Shown here: piece by piece, positions 7,334 through 15,659 of the stretch
Layout: each line of letters opens with the position of its first letter
Position numbering within the stretch: position 1 is the stretch's first letter
Assembly: GCF_000317145.1 (NCBI RefSeq)
Contig: NC_019697.1
Location: forward strand, 2,542,001-2,606,000
Direction: 5' to 3'
DNA from: Chamaesiphon minutus PCC 6605
GTDB lineage: Bacteria > Cyanobacteriota > Cyanobacteriia > Cyanobacteriales > Chamaesiphonaceae
Length of the DNA: 64,000 bases
Program-made: the position numbers and the translations under genes
The notes under the pieces: model-generated
Seen by the model: the letters and a program-made list of their open reading frames with translations, nothing else
Told to the model about the DNA's origin: nothing
Database searches by the model: none

Positions 7334-8755
7334 ATGCAAGTTTGTGTAATTGGAACGGGCTATGTGGGGTTAGTTACCGGGGTATGTCTAGCCCAAATCG
7401 GGCATCAGGTAATTTGTGTCGATAATGATGCCCAGAAAGTCAAGTTGATGCAGTCGGGGCAATCGCCAATTTTTGAACCTGGTTTGGCGCAGATGATGGC
7501 AGCCAATATGGAGGCGGGAAGACTGGAATTTACTGCCGATCTGCGAGTTGGAGTAGAGCGAGGGGAGATATTATTTATCGCTGTCGGTACTCCGGCACTC
7601 CCTTCTGGTGCCAGCGACACTCGCTATGTCGAAGCGGTGGCACGCGGGATCGGACAGCATCTGAATGGGGGCTACAAGGTCATTGTGAATAAGTCTACAG
7701 TACCGATCGGTTCTGGGGACTGGGTACGCCGGATCGTCCTGGATGGGGTGGCTGAGGGCAACTCCGAGCATACTAATTTTGATGTGGTTAGCAATCCAGA
7801 ATTTTTGCGAGAAGGATCGGCAATTTATGATACTTTCAATCCCGATCGCATTGTCATTGGCAGTAGCAGCGAACGGGCGATCGATTTAATGCAGCAGCTC
7901 TACGCGCCGATTGTGACGAGACAATTCGCTCAATATCCCGATTTACCGCCTGTGCCCGTATTAGTGACAGATTTGACTTCTGCGGAAACGATTAAATATG
8001 CCGCTAATGCGTTTTTAGCTACCAAAATTAGCTTTATTAATGAAGTTAGCAATATTTGCGATCGCGTGGGTGCCGATGTCACGTTGGTGGCGCAGGGGAT
8101 TGGATTAGATACACGGATCGGGCATAAATTTCTGCAAGCGGGGATTGGTTGGGGTGGCTCTTGTTTTCCTAAGGATGTTTCTGCGCTGGTACATACCGCA
8201 ACTGACTATGGTTATGATGCCCAACTGCTCAAATCGACGATCGAGACAAATCGACAGCAGCGATTAATTGCCGTGGAAAAACTCCAACAAGTACTCAAAA
8301 TTCTTAAAGGTAAAACGATCGGTTTATTAGGACTGACATTCAAGCCAGATACCGACGATCTGCGCGATGCACCTGCCCTAGATTTAATCGATCGATTGAC
8401 ACATTTAGGTGCGAAGGTTAAAGCTTTCGATCCGTTAATTAGTTCGGCTCGATCGCATCCCGATCTAACCAAAATTACCTTAACTACTAATGCTGAAGAT
8501 CTGGCAATGGGGTGTGATGCGCTGGTATTAATAACTGAGTGGCAAGAGTTTCAGTTATTAGATTATACTCATTTAGCTAGTCTAATGGAGCGACCGACGA
8601 TCGTCGATGGACGCAACTATTTAGATGCTGTAGCCTTAACCAATGCTGGCTTTGATTATATCGGCATCGGTCGTCCGAGGGTCGATCTAGTAGAGTCGGT
8701 TCTGCCAAATCGTCTCACCCAAATCGACGATCTGCCGTTGAAATCTGCTGCATAA
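7334..8755 (+). CDS. ugd: UDP-glucose 6-dehydrogenase
   Basis: 473 residues from ATG 7334; AGGAG at 7319-7323 is correctly spaced for this ATG and too close to the upstream GTG 7325. N-terminal NAD-binding GTGYVGLVTGVCLAQ, VNKSTVPIGSG, NPEFLREGSAIYDTFNPDRI, central helices AETIKYAANAFLATKISFIN, catalytic Cys277 in GWGGSCFPKD, and the C-terminal UDP-binding domain GLTFKPDTDDLRDAPAL. All catalytic signatures are intact. It oxidises UDP-glucose twice to UDP-glucuronate, a precursor for acidic exopolysaccharide. It precedes a glycosyltransferase/exporter cluster and shares an upstream palindrome with it, supporting a role in surface polysaccharide. A GDP-mannose dehydrogenase is less likely but not excluded. 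Confidence 0.92.
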   Translation: MQVCVIGTGYVGLVTGVCLAQIGHQVICVDNDAQKVKLMQSGQSPIFEPGLAQMMAANMEAGRLEFTADLRVGVERGEILFIAVGTPALPSGASDTRYVEAVARGIGQHLNGGYKVIVNKSTVPIGSGDWVRRIVLDGVAEGNSEHTNFDVVSNPEFLREGSAIYDTFNPDRIVIGSSSERAIDLMQQLYAPIVTRQFAQYPDLPPVPVLVTDLTSAETIKYAANAFLATKISFINEVSNICDRVGADVTLVAQGIGLDTRIGHKFLQAGIGWGGSCFPKDVSALVHTATDYGYDAQLLKSTIETNRQQRLIAVEKLQQVLKILKGKTIGLLGLTFKPDTDDLRDAPALDLIDRLTHLGAKVKAFDPLISSARSHPDLTKITLTTNAEDLAMGCDALVLITEWQEFQLLDYTHLASLMERPTIVDGRNYLDAVALTNAGFDYIGIGRPRVDLVESVLPNRLTQIDDLPLKSAA

Positions 8756-8786
8756 TTGAGGATTCCGGTCTAATCGCCGAAGATAT

Positions 8787-9725
8787 TCAATCTTCTTTAT
8801 CTTGGCGATCTAATTGTTCTACTTGTAGCCAAGCGCGATAGCCAACCGGACTGGGATAATTGAGATTAGATCGAGTATCTTCAGCAAAAGATTCTACCTT
8901 GAGCAATCGCAAATTAAAGCCGCCTTCTCTATTCTCAATTCGGATTGGAGTTCCCAATTTGACGATTTTTTTGATGGTATTCAGTCGGGTTGGAGATCCA
9001 GTTGGTTGAATTCCTACCGAAATTTCGACGAGATCCGATCGATCTGAAGTCGGACGTGCATAGTCAAAGTAAATTTGTGCTTGGATGTAATAATTGCGAT
9101 TACGATCGGGATATTGAGTAGAAAGATAGTGACTTTGATTATTCAAGAGCGGAAAACGCTTACCGAATGGAGTAGCATTCAAGGGTCGCGGTTGCAGACG
9201 CGGATCTAGATTGGCATCCTTGAGTTTAAAGGGTGTTTTTTGCACTTGTAAAGTTACAGTCTGCGTAACTTTATTAGGTTCGACTTTGTTGCGTTCGTTG
9301 GGTGGAAATGCGACGCGGTGAGGCGAGATCTCTAGCACCCTAATATAATATTTCCCCACCTGCTTGATGTTATTGGGATACAAGTATTCGGGGTTAATCG
9401 TTCCGAGTGTGAGATCGAGATCGCCAAGATTTTTGCCTGCTTGTGACAGATTGAGTTTGACTTGCGCTTCACCACCCCAATAACAGCTAACAACCCAATC
9501 GCTACTATTACTTTTAGGACAGCGAAGATCGTTAATCCCAACTACTCTAATTTCTAATCGATCGGGATCGAGTACGGCTTTAGACCCTAACTCTATTCGC
9601 ACGGGTTTATTTAGTTGGAAGCTAGACATCTCTGCTGCGAGCGAATTTGAGGTAAGTATCCCCAACAGTGTTGTCAAAATTGTTGCCGATCGAATCGAAA
9701 TAAATCGAGAAATTGATATGGCCAT
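8787..9725 (-). CDS. Secreted protein of unknown function
   Basis: 312 residues. N-terminal signal peptide: basic start, hydrophobic ATILTTLLGIL, probable cleavage after SNSLAA. The mature chain is beta-rich with two similar blocks (KPVRIELGSKAVLDPDRLEI near the start, LGTPIRIENREGGFNLRLLK near the end), suggesting a duplicated small beta domain. A Cys pair in LRCPKSNSSDWVVSCYWGG may form a disulfide. I recognise no family. It is convergent with ugd; the 31-bp gap contains GAAGAT..ATCTTC, a weak shared stem. It is probably a periplasmic or outer surface protein. Confidence 0.7.
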   Translation of the reverse strand: MAISISRFISIRSATILTTLLGILTSNSLAAEMSSFQLNKPVRIELGSKAVLDPDRLEIRVVGINDLRCPKSNSSDWVVSCYWGGEAQVKLNLSQAGKNLGDLDLTLGTINPEYLYPNNIKQVGKYYIRVLEISPHRVAFPPNERNKVEPNKVTQTVTLQVQKTPFKLKDANLDPRLQPRPLNATPFGKRFPLLNNQSHYLSTQYPDRNRNYYIQAQIYFDYARPTSDRSDLVEISVGIQPTGSPTRLNTIKKIVKLGTPIRIENREGGFNLRLLKVESFAEDTRSNLNYPSPVGYRAWLQVEQLDRQDKED

Positions 9726-9996
9726 TTGCGGGAGTGAATGAGATTGCTGCTAACAAAAGTCGATCGATGTTGCTATATCTAGCAAACTACAATCAGCCGA
9801 AGTCTATTTCCGCATCTTCGCCTCAAATCTCGATCGCGTATGCTCTGGCTCTTGAAATCGACTCATTCCGTTAAGTCAAGATCGCCATCACATTTTAATT
9901 CAAAAAATAATAAATATAGGGACGATGCCTTGTCGATTCGACCGTGAAGCAGGAGGGACATTAAATTATTTAACTCTCATTTTCAAGGAAATTTTA

Positions 9997-10016
9997 ATGA
10001 GAATTATCTCATCAAA
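9997..10016. promoter_or_regulatory. Palindromic operator candidate, site 3
   Basis: ATGAGAATTATCTCATCAAA, 93 bp before the first glycosyltransferase of the cluster. It differs from site 1 at one base and from site 2 at one base. It lies in a 383-bp non-coding leader (9726-10108) with no other gene. Confidence 0.62.
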
Positions 10017-10628
10017 TATTCATAGAGGATTCATTGGAGTTTGGGATTGTATCAACAAGGTAAACATCCGAACTGCTTTCACCGATTTACCTTTATCCAG
10101 AGCATGTTATGAAACTACTAGTTTATTCTCACGATGCCTATGGGTTGGGTAATATCTGTCGAATGTTGGCTATTTGTCGTCACCTCCTCGATACGATTCC
10201 CAACTTATCAATCTTAGTATTATCGGGTTCGCCGATGCTGCATAGCTTTCGGTTGCCAGCCGGACTCGACTATCTCAAACTCCCCTGTCTGCACCGAGAT
10301 GAAAATGGCGATTTATCGGCAAAATATCTCAAACTCGATATGAAGCAGACGGTAAAGCTGCGGTGCAATCTGATTCGGATTGCGGCTCTAAATTTTCGAC
10401 CAGATGTAGTACTAGTCGATAAAAAGCCGTTCGGACTGCAAGACGAACTCAAAAAAACGATCGAAACTCTTCGCATTGTTTCCCCAGAAACTAAGTGGGT
10501 ATTACTGTTACGAGATATTTTGGATGCTCCCAAACAAACGATTGCCGAGTGGCAGCGACTCGATAGTTATCGCGCCATCGAGCAGTTTTATCATCGCGTT
10601 TTGGTGGTGGGTACGCCGGAAGTATTTA

Positions 10629-10636
10629 ATACCTGT
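10629..10636. repeat. 8-bp target site duplication, left copy
   Basis: ATACCTGT, repeated exactly at 12066-12073 on the other side of the IS. Confidence 0.9.
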
Positions 10637-12065
10637 GGTTCTCCAGTACCTAATGTGCTAAATCAATAATTGAATCTCCAAGTTAGCAAGCATCTGTTTC
10701 GGAAGTTGTTGAAATTAGTGAAGCCATAAGCAGTACGCTTGATGAGCTTAATCTTATTATTAATTCCCTCAACTACACCACTAGTAGTTCGCTCATCAAA
10801 GTAAGCAACTATCTCTGTTAACCATCGCGAGATTGTGCCACAACTATTTGGCAAATGCTGCTTGGCTCTTACCAGCCAATGTCTAATTTTCAATAGTCCT
10901 CTCATCCACGATGTTGTTTTTTCCATTATCTCTCTCCATTTTTCTTTGAGTAGATGTGCTGCCCTAATGTTGGCAAATTCTTCTCTAACCTGCTTGAGCT
11001 TCTCTTGTTCTTTCTCCTCTCTTAACTCTTTTTCATTTTTTAGCAGCGCATACTTACTCGATTTTATTACTGCCAATTGCCGAGTGTATTCATTCTTTTG
11101 CTCTAATGTCTTTGCGGATTTAAGTTTAGCCTCTATCGCTCTTTTTTCTTGTTTTCTCAGCTTATCTAACTCACTATTTATTTGCGCTGTTACATGAAAT
11201 CTGTCTGCTACTACTTGAGCATTAGGCATCACTTCTATCGCTAAGCTTTTATACCCTTTCCATAAGTCTATGCTGACTTCTTCGATCCTTTCCAGTACCT
11301 CTGTCCCCCATCCTTTCAGGATTTTCTCTATTTCTTCACTCTTTCTGCTTTCGATTATTGCTAATAATTTTCCTCGCTCTATATCTACTAATACTGCACA
11401 ATATTTTCCTTGTCCTTTTACCATTGCTATTTCATCTATTCCCAGTTTTCTTAAATCCGTTGGCTTTTCTCCGTTTAGCTCTGCTGCTGCGTCTTCAATT
11501 ATTCTCTCTATTTCTGCTGTCGTCATTACTCCTGTTCTAGCTACGCTCTGAATATCTCCTTCTAGTGCTTCTGCTAGGATTTTTTTAGCTAGTCTTGAAG
11601 TATATGTTCTTCTGCCTTTAACAAATTCTAGTTGTTCGCTAAATGGTTTTTGACATTTTTTACATTTAAATTGTCTTCTGTTTATTTCTAGGTGAACTTG
11701 CTGCTCTCCCCACGGCAAATCTTTTACTATGTATCTATTATTCTGATGTAAGCTACTACTCTTCGTTCCGCATCTATGGCATTTGCTTTCTTTCTTTATT
11801 GCTTCTACCTGTAAGATGATGCCTATTCCTTCATATTGTCGCTGCGACTCTACTCGCATTCCTTCTATTCCTAATAGCTCCGTTAGTAGCTTGAGTTCCT
11901 TTTTGTTGCCACTTGCCCTGCCCGCCGCTCTTCTTACTATTTCTTCCTCTCTTCATTATCTTGCTTTTCCTCTCCTCGTCAGCAGTTTTGACATATTTAT
12001 TTTATTTTCTTTCTCTTGTACTGCCTCGATTCTCATTTAATTAGCACATTAGGTACTGGAGAACC
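10637..12065. mobile_element. ISL3-family insertion sequence
   Basis: 1429 bp bounded by 25-bp perfect terminal inverted repeats beginning GGTTCTCCAGTACCTAATGT (10637-10661 and 12041-12065) and flanked by the 8-bp duplication ATACCTGT. The terminal GG, 8-bp duplication and single DDE transposase fit ISL3. It carries one gene, on the minus strand. Ends and duplication are perfect, which indicates a recent, possibly still mobile copy. Confidence 0.93.
10663..11859 (-). CDS. ISL3-family transposase
   Basis: 398 residues from the first ATG. Zinc-finger region CHRCGTKS ... CKKC (about residues 27-79) with the ISL3 phrases KDLPWGEQQV and INRRQFKC between. The DDE catalytic core has LGIDEIA, SIDLWKGY and, near the end, VVEGINNKIKLIKRTAYGF containing the catalytic Glu. 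Upstream in the same frame the codons read KKELKLLTELLGIEG, which looks like genuine ISL3 N-terminus but has no usable start before a TGA at about 11953. An ATG overlaps that TGA in another frame. So the true start may need frameshifting, or the N-terminus may be damaged by a small indel. Confidence 0.9.
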   Translation of the reverse strand: MRVESQRQYEGIGIILQVEAIKKESKCHRCGTKSSSLHQNNRYIVKDLPWGEQQVHLEINRRQFKCKKCQKPFSEQLEFVKGRRTYTSRLAKKILAEALEGDIQSVARTGVMTTAEIERIIEDAAAELNGEKPTDLRKLGIDEIAMVKGQGKYCAVLVDIERGKLLAIIESRKSEEIEKILKGWGTEVLERIEEVSIDLWKGYKSLAIEVMPNAQVVADRFHVTAQINSELDKLRKQEKRAIEAKLKSAKTLEQKNEYTRQLAVIKSSKYALLKNEKELREEKEQEKLKQVREEFANIRAAHLLKEKWREIMEKTTSWMRGLLKIRHWLVRAKQHLPNSCGTISRWLTEIVAYFDERTTSGVVEGINNKIKLIKRTAYGFTNFNNFRNRCLLTWRFNY

Positions 12066-12073
12066 ATACCTGT
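12066..12073. repeat. 8-bp target site duplication, right copy
   Basis: ATACCTGT, identical to 10629-10636. Confidence 0.9.
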
Positions 12074-12813
12074 GCCGAGTACCAATTTTCCCCAGAGATG
12101 CTCTCAAAGTCGCTCTTTTGCGGCTATATCCGCCGTCAACAGGCATCCAAACACCCAGAGGTGCTGCGGCGGGAATTGAAGTTAGCCCCCGGCGAACGGT
12201 GCGTACTCGTCACCGCAGGGGGTGGCGAGGATGGGTATCCGCTGATTCACGCCTATCTAGAGGGTTTAGCAACACTACCAACAGATTACGCACTCAAAAG
12301 TTTGGTAGTTTGCGGCCCGGAAATGTCCACAGCGGAGCGAGCGAAACTTTTCCAGATGGCAACACAGCATCCGCAAGTGACCATTAGTGAGTTTACCGAC
12401 GATTTGATGAGTTATATCGAAGTCGCCGATGCGGTGGTGGCGATGGGTGGCTACAACACTTTCTGTGAAATTTTAACCGCTCAAAAGCCATCGATTATCA
12501 TCCCGCGCGTTAAGCCGACTGAAGAACAAGTTATTCGCGCCACCAAAATGGCTCAAATGGGATTACTTGAAATGATTCACCCCAATGAATTAACTCCAGC
12601 AGTTTTAATCGATAAATTAGTCCATCAATTAAACAATCCTGGTTATTACACTAGCAATATTAAAAAAGTAGATTTGGATGCGCTGCCTCGGATTACCCAG
12701 GGTATTGCTACAGCGATGCCGCACAACTTATTCAAGGGAGAATTTCAAAGATTTCCAGAGCAGTGGATTGCCTGTATTCCAGCTTAGTCGTATTTATTCG
12801 ATCTCGCAACTTC

Positions 12814-14079
12814 ATGAAAAAGATTTTATTTTATTGTCAAAATTTATTAGGGATGGGGCATTTAGTCCGCACGACGGAATTGATGAGAGAACTCGTCAAG
12901 ACGTTTGAAGTTTGTCTAATTGAGGGCGGACAAAAGGTTGCTGGATTTGAAATGCTGCCAGAAGTTGAAGTCATTCAATTACCGACGATTCAAGTTGAGG
13001 TATTTGATTCGCTCCAAGTGGGTAAGCAACTTCAGGTTGTCGGCAGTACGATGAGTCTGGAGGAGGTGAAGGAGTTTAGACAACAGAAACTAATCGAGGT
13101 ATTCGATCGATTTCAACCCGACGTGCTGATTACTGAGGGCTATCCGTTTAGTAAAAATAAGGCATTAGCCTTTGAAATGGTTCCCTTATTAGAACATGTT
13201 AGAAAATCCGATCGAACGACTCAGGCAATTTGCAGTCTACGCGATATTATCATGGTCAAAGAATTTGCCGATCGTGATGCAGAAGAGAAGAGACGCTGTG
13301 AATTTGTCAACCAGTATTATGATGCAATTCTTCTCCATTCAGATCCAGCAATTCATCGCTTAGAAGATAATATTTCTACCGCTGGCAGTTTAACTTGTCC
13401 CGTTTATTATACTGGCTATGTGGTGCAATCCGAACCCGATCGAGTCGAATTCGATCTCACCGATAGCGAACTTCTCAAAGATCCAATTCCCAAGATAGTT
13501 GTCAGCGTCGGTGGCGGCAAACTCGGACACGATCTATTAGAGAGCATCATTCAAGCAGCACCACTAATTCATCAACAAATTTACCATCAAATTGTTATTT
13601 TTGCTGGGCCGTTAATGGATGAAGCTAAATATCGGCAGCTCGAAAAATTAGCCCAAGGGAAAACAAATGTTAATCTGCGACGGTTTACACCTAGCTTGAT
13701 TGCTTATCTCGATCGAGCAGATTTATCGATTAGTTTGGGTGGCTATAACACTACCATGAATATCTTAAAAACTGGTGTCAAGTCGATGATTTATCCCTCT
13801 GATAAAGATCGAGAACAAGCAATTAGGGCAGAGAAATTAGAAAGGTTAGGCTTACTCAAGATTTTAGATAAATCTGAGTTAGATCCAGAACTATTGGCAA
13901 GATCGATCGTCAATTATTTAGCTGATGATGCAACCTTAAATTTTGAACATTTGATTCAGCTCGATGGCGCAGAAAAAGCATCAATAATTCTCCAAAATTT
14001 ACTCGAATTTAACGCAAAGTCGGTAACGCCTACGATTGAAATCGTGGCTAGTGGTGCAAAGTCCCCCTACGCGGACTGA
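12814..14079 (+). CDS. COG4671-type glycosyltransferase, paralogue 2
   Basis: 421 residues from ATG 12814 (MKKILFYCQNLLGMGHLVRT), matching the start of paralogue 3. The longer frame from 12763 would overlap the preceding gene and add 17 unrelated residues. GT-B fold: N-terminal GMGHLVRT loop, central KIVVSVGGGKLGHDLLE, and the donor site LSISLGGYNTTMNILKTGVK as in MurG and GT28 enzymes. The sugar donor and acceptor are unknown. The last seven residues, AKSPYAD, and the stop are encoded by a dispersed palindrome (14055-14111), so the native C-terminus has been replaced or extended. It follows the IS-broken paralogue by 26 bp, so polar effects of the IS are likely. Confidence 0.85.
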   Translation: MKKILFYCQNLLGMGHLVRTTELMRELVKTFEVCLIEGGQKVAGFEMLPEVEVIQLPTIQVEVFDSLQVGKQLQVVGSTMSLEEVKEFRQQKLIEVFDRFQPDVLITEGYPFSKNKALAFEMVPLLEHVRKSDRTTQAICSLRDIIMVKEFADRDAEEKRRCEFVNQYYDAILLHSDPAIHRLEDNISTAGSLTCPVYYTGYVVQSEPDRVEFDLTDSELLKDPIPKIVVSVGGGKLGHDLLESIIQAAPLIHQQIYHQIVIFAGPLMDEAKYRQLEKLAQGKTNVNLRRFTPSLIAYLDRADLSISLGGYNTTMNILKTGVKSMIYPSDKDREQAIRAEKLERLGLLKILDKSELDPELLARSIVNYLADDATLNFEHLIQLDGAEKASIILQNLLEFNAKSVTPTIEIVASGAKSPYAD

Positions 14080-14111
14080 ATTATTATTAGTCCGCGTAGG
14101 CGGACTTTGCA
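14055..14111. repeat. AKSAYAD palindrome, copy 1
   Basis: Left arm TGCAAAGTCCCCCTACGCGG and right arm TCCGCGTAGGCGGACTTTGC enclose TGAATTATTATTAG; one mismatch. The TGA inside the loop is the stop codon of the preceding glycosyltransferase gene. Related copies lie at 16830, 44286, 48831, 52007, 58247 and 59911. Confidence 0.85.
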
Positions 14112-14175
14112 TCATGAGCGGAGACTTCCAGTCTCCAGGCTCTCCTTCTCTCTGCCTAATATTAGGAGCTAATCT

Positions 14176-15393
14176 ATGAAAAAAATTCTATTTTACTGTC
14201 AATATCATTTAGGGATGGGTCATCTCGTCCGCAGTGTCCAAATATTGCGGAGTCTGGCGACAGAATTTGAGATTTGTTTTGTCAAAGGAGGTACGGAAGT
14301 TGAAGGTTTAGATCTACCTGCAAATATTCAAGTAGTAACATTACCAACTTTACTATCCGAACGTCGTCAGCTTAAAGTTGCCGATCTGAGTCAGGATTTA
14401 GAGACAGTCAAGCAACAACGAGTTATCACTTTATTAAACATTTTCGATGAGTTTCAACCAGATTGCTTGATAATTGAAGGCTATCCATTCAAAAAATATC
14501 AATTTGAATTTGAATCGATTCCGTTATTAGAAAGAGTCAAGACTGCAAAGAAAGATATTAAAGTTGTCTGTAGTCTGCGCGATGTCGTGATGGCGCAACC
14601 ATATCTCGATCGAGATGAAGTAATTGCCACAACTTGCGACAGGCTGAATCGATATTTCGATCTGTTATTGATTCATTCAGATCCACAATTTCATCGGTTA
14701 GAAGAAAGCTTCCCAGCCGTAGCGGATATTAAGTGTCCGATTCAGTATACCGGATTTGTCGCTCAAGCTCTGACGGAAACATCTGCTGGCACGAAAGAAG
14801 ATGCGATCGATTTATCCCGCACTAATCCGACGATCTTAATAAGTGTCGGTGGCGGACAACTAGGTCACGATTTACTCGATGCAGCAGTGGCGGTTAGTCC
14901 AATTTTAGCCGCACGATTGCCGGAGTATCATCTCCAAGTATTTACAGGGCCGTTTATCTCGATCGATCGATTTAAATCGTTATCAATAGCGGCAGCGGAA
15001 CAGACGAATCTCACGCTCAGAAAGTTTACATCTCAATTTCTGAACTATATGCAAAAAGCAAACCTTTCAATTAGTTTGGGTGGATATAACACCACGATGA
15101 ATATTTTACGGACTGGTGCTAATTCGATGATTTTACCATCAAATAAAGACTGGGAGCAGACGGTTAGGGCTGAAAAGTTAGCACAGATGGGCATCTTAGA
15201 ACTTCTAGAGCCAGCCGATCTTCAGCCCCAACAATTCGCAGACAAAATCGTGCGATCGATTGAAGCGCGGCAGATTCCTAAACTGCACAAACCATTCGAT
15301 CTCTACGGTGCGGAGAAAACAAAAGTTACGATCGATAATCTTCTGACACCGCTGAGATCGCGGCGGATTGAAATCAAAGATTTACACCACTAG
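14176..15393 (+). CDS. COG4671-type glycosyltransferase, paralogue 3
   Basis: 405 residues, ATG preceded by TTAGGAGCTAATCT, a good ribosome-binding site. Same architecture as the 12814 gene: KKILFYCQYHLGMGHLVRS, PTILISVGGGQLGHDLLDA, LSISLGGYNTTMNILRTGAN, then a helix ending AEKTKVTIDNLLTPL. The three tandem paralogues probably add successive sugars or act on related acceptors; this is inference from duplication. The separation of 96 bp from paralogue 2 is filled mostly by a dispersed palindrome. This copy has no repeat-encoded tail. Confidence 0.87.
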   Translation: MKKILFYCQYHLGMGHLVRSVQILRSLATEFEICFVKGGTEVEGLDLPANIQVVTLPTLLSERRQLKVADLSQDLETVKQQRVITLLNIFDEFQPDCLIIEGYPFKKYQFEFESIPLLERVKTAKKDIKVVCSLRDVVMAQPYLDRDEVIATTCDRLNRYFDLLLIHSDPQFHRLEESFPAVADIKCPIQYTGFVAQALTETSAGTKEDAIDLSRTNPTILISVGGGQLGHDLLDAAVAVSPILAARLPEYHLQVFTGPFISIDRFKSLSIAAAEQTNLTLRKFTSQFLNYMQKANLSISLGGYNTTMNILRTGANSMILPSNKDWEQTVRAEKLAQMGILELLEPADLQPQQFADKIVRSIEARQIPKLHKPFDLYGAEKTKVTIDNLLTPLRSRRIEIKDLHH

Positions 15394-15406
15394 CGGAGAA
15401 TTTATT

Positions 15407-15622
15407 CTAGGTTAGCCTCGTAAATCTTAGAAAATCCCCCCTAGCCCCCCTTTTTAAGGGGGGAACCGGATCGAAAGTCCCCCTTTTTAAGGGGGATTTA
15501 GCGGCTCCCGTAACTCCTTTGGAGTGGCTGCGCCAACGTCGGGTTCCCCGACGGATTAGGGAGACAAGACAGGGTGATTTACCCGCTAGAAACGTAGCAA
15601 TTAGATTTTCCAAACATCCTCT
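15407..15622. repeat. Composite dispersed repeat, copy A
   Basis: It contains two CCCCCTTTTTAAGGGGG-type palindromes (15435-15497) followed by a 92-nt segment, 15483-15574, that recurs in inverted orientation at 19520-19611 with one mismatch. The right edge CCAAACATCCTCTC resembles the terminal repeat of the MITE at 47018. It fills the gap between paralogue 3 and the GT2 gene; no gene is inside. Confidence 0.8.
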
Positions 15623-15659
15623 CAAAACATCATTAATCTTCACTCACTAAAATCTAGCC

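Larger units (their letters stand above)
10109..12787 (+). pseudogene. COG4671-type glycosyltransferase interrupted by an IS
   Basis: The gene is split by the 1429-bp IS at 10637-12065. The N-terminal part, 10109-10636 (MKLLVYSHDAYGLGNICRML, 176 codons), and the C-terminal part, 12074-12787 (237 codons), rejoin exactly in frame when the IS and one target duplicate are removed: ..PEVFNTC then AEYQFSPEML... The restored protein would be 413 residues, similar to its two downstream paralogues (421 and 405). The C-terminal half has the GT-B donor site VAMGGYNTFCEILTAQKPSI. It would act as a cytosolic MurG-like sugar transferase. In the present state the 5' part ends 11 codons into the IS. The lack of other damage implies a recent insertion. 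Confidence 0.88.

Noticed and set aside
11270-12040. Several long plus-strand frames inside the IS
   Set aside because: Leu/Ser/Phe-rich antisense shadows of the transposase.
15407-15643. 78-codon minus-strand frame
   Set aside because: Made almost wholly of dispersed repeat sequence (Pro/Lys/Gly pattern from CCCCTTTTT palindromes).
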